This document shows, piece after piece, positions 33,696 to 33,928 of a DNA stretch of 33,928 nucleotides. The notes under the pieces were generated by a model, which did no database searches, was not told where the DNA came from, and saw only the letters and a program-made list of their open reading frames with translations. The position numbers were made by a program, and so were the translations under genes. How positions within the stretch are numbered: position 1 is the first letter of the stretch; each line of letters starts with the position of its first letter. Source of the DNA: Glycomyces sp. L485 (GTDB taxonomy: Bacteria > Actinomycetota > Actinomycetes > Mycobacteriales > Micromonosporaceae); assembly GCF_022548875.1 (NCBI RefSeq), contig NZ_JAKZEW010000021.1, forward strand, positions 36,548 to 70,475, written 5' to 3'.

Positions 33696-33928
33696 ATGAC
33701 GGAAAGCGACGACGCGATCCCCGGCCCGCTCATGGAGCTGGCCCGTCGGCTCCTCTCAGAACGGACCCGGTCTCGGCCCGGGCATTCCAGGGGGTATGAG
33801 AAGACTGAGATCTTGGCGGGAGAAGAACGTGTCCTCGACGTCGAGCACCGGCGGCGGTCAGTGTCAAGTGCAGTTTGGTTCGAGACACTATTAAGGCGGA
33901 ACTGCAAAGTTGGGCATTCGAGTAAGGA
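33696..33928 (+). pseudogene. Start of a truncated or fused reading frame, runs off the window
   Basis: MTESDDAIPGPLMELARRLL looks like a genuine N-terminus behind a good promoter. From about codon 35 the frame runs antisense through a DrmA-derived scar (33809-33857) and becomes arginine-rich, so the original gene was probably cut there. It is still open at the window end. No family is recognised. Confidence 0.3.
33809..33857 (-). pseudogene. DrmA gene fragment (scar)
   Basis: Forty-nine nt match 8284-8332 of drmA at 44 positions. On the minus strand they encode PPVLDVEDTFFSRQD, versus PPVLDIEDTFFSRQD in DrmA. Weaker similarity continues for some 20 nt downstream (toward 33786) after a one-base shift. 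Outside this the two loci do not match. Too short to function; it is a leftover of another drmA copy or of a recombination event. Confidence 0.8.

Noticed and set aside
33524-33907. A 127-codon minus-strand frame at the right edge
   Set aside because: Serine/arginine-rich noise in a different frame from the DrmA scar; no start signal or domain.
1-33928. CRISPR arrays, tRNA or rRNA genes, integrase with attachment site
   Set aside because: No regularly spaced repeats, tRNA-like cloverleaf sequence, rRNA segment or integrase gene was noticed when reading both strands. The island borders therefore remain undefined; a tRNA scan would be decisive.

Overview
The window looks like a chromosomal defence island of a high-GC actinomycete. 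The evidence is strong G/C bias at third codon positions, frequent GTG/TTG starts, an XRE-DUF5753/DUF397 regulator pair, a WXG100-like protein and a probable leaderless promoter. The genus cannot be resolved by eye.

Layout. Positions 1-4.2 kb are a scrap zone. A SUKH-like gene is interrupted by an ISAs1-family insertion sequence with a clean 8-bp target duplication. An IS110 transposase remnant, a DUF2695-like gene, a small membrane ORF and a 2'-5' RNA ligase-like (HxT) protein follow. From about 4.5 kb to 33.3 kb nearly every gene is on the minus strand, so transcription runs right to left.

The core is a class 1 DISARM-type anti-phage system: drmD (SNF2-like helicase, 24882-21748), drmMI (N6-adenine methylase, 21751-17510), drmA (helicase, 10789-7076), drmB (DUF1998, 7072-5225) and drmC (phospholipase D-like, 5234-4482). 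It is split between drmMI and drmA by 6,720 nt of cargo: a 265-aa protein with a PIN-domain protein, an XRE-DUF5753/DUF397 pair, two overlapping 105-aa genes of unknown function, and a three-gene WXG100-like/helical/membrane protein set. The specificity part of drmMI (about 18000-18960) is much more AT-rich than the rest of the gene, which suggests exchange of the target-recognition domain.

Upstream of drmD, in the same direction, lies a tight three-gene operon: a degenerate protein kinase with a hydrophobic N-terminal segment, an SF1 (Upf1/DNA2-type) helicase with a membrane-like helix inside a coiled-coil insert, and a winged-helix protein. I do not recognise this trio as a named defence system; it is the best candidate for something new. 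Further upstream are a small plus-strand gene and a DUF262-DUF1524 (GmrSD/SspE-like) putative nuclease. At the right edge a 49-bp scar encodes an almost exact piece of DrmA, so another DISARM copy was probably once present or this region recombined.

Working model (inference): DrmMI marks self DNA and DrmA/B/C/D attack unmodified invading DNA. The kinase-helicase-winged-helix trio and the DUF262 protein are separate or cooperating defence modules, and the cargo adds toxin-like and regulatory genes.
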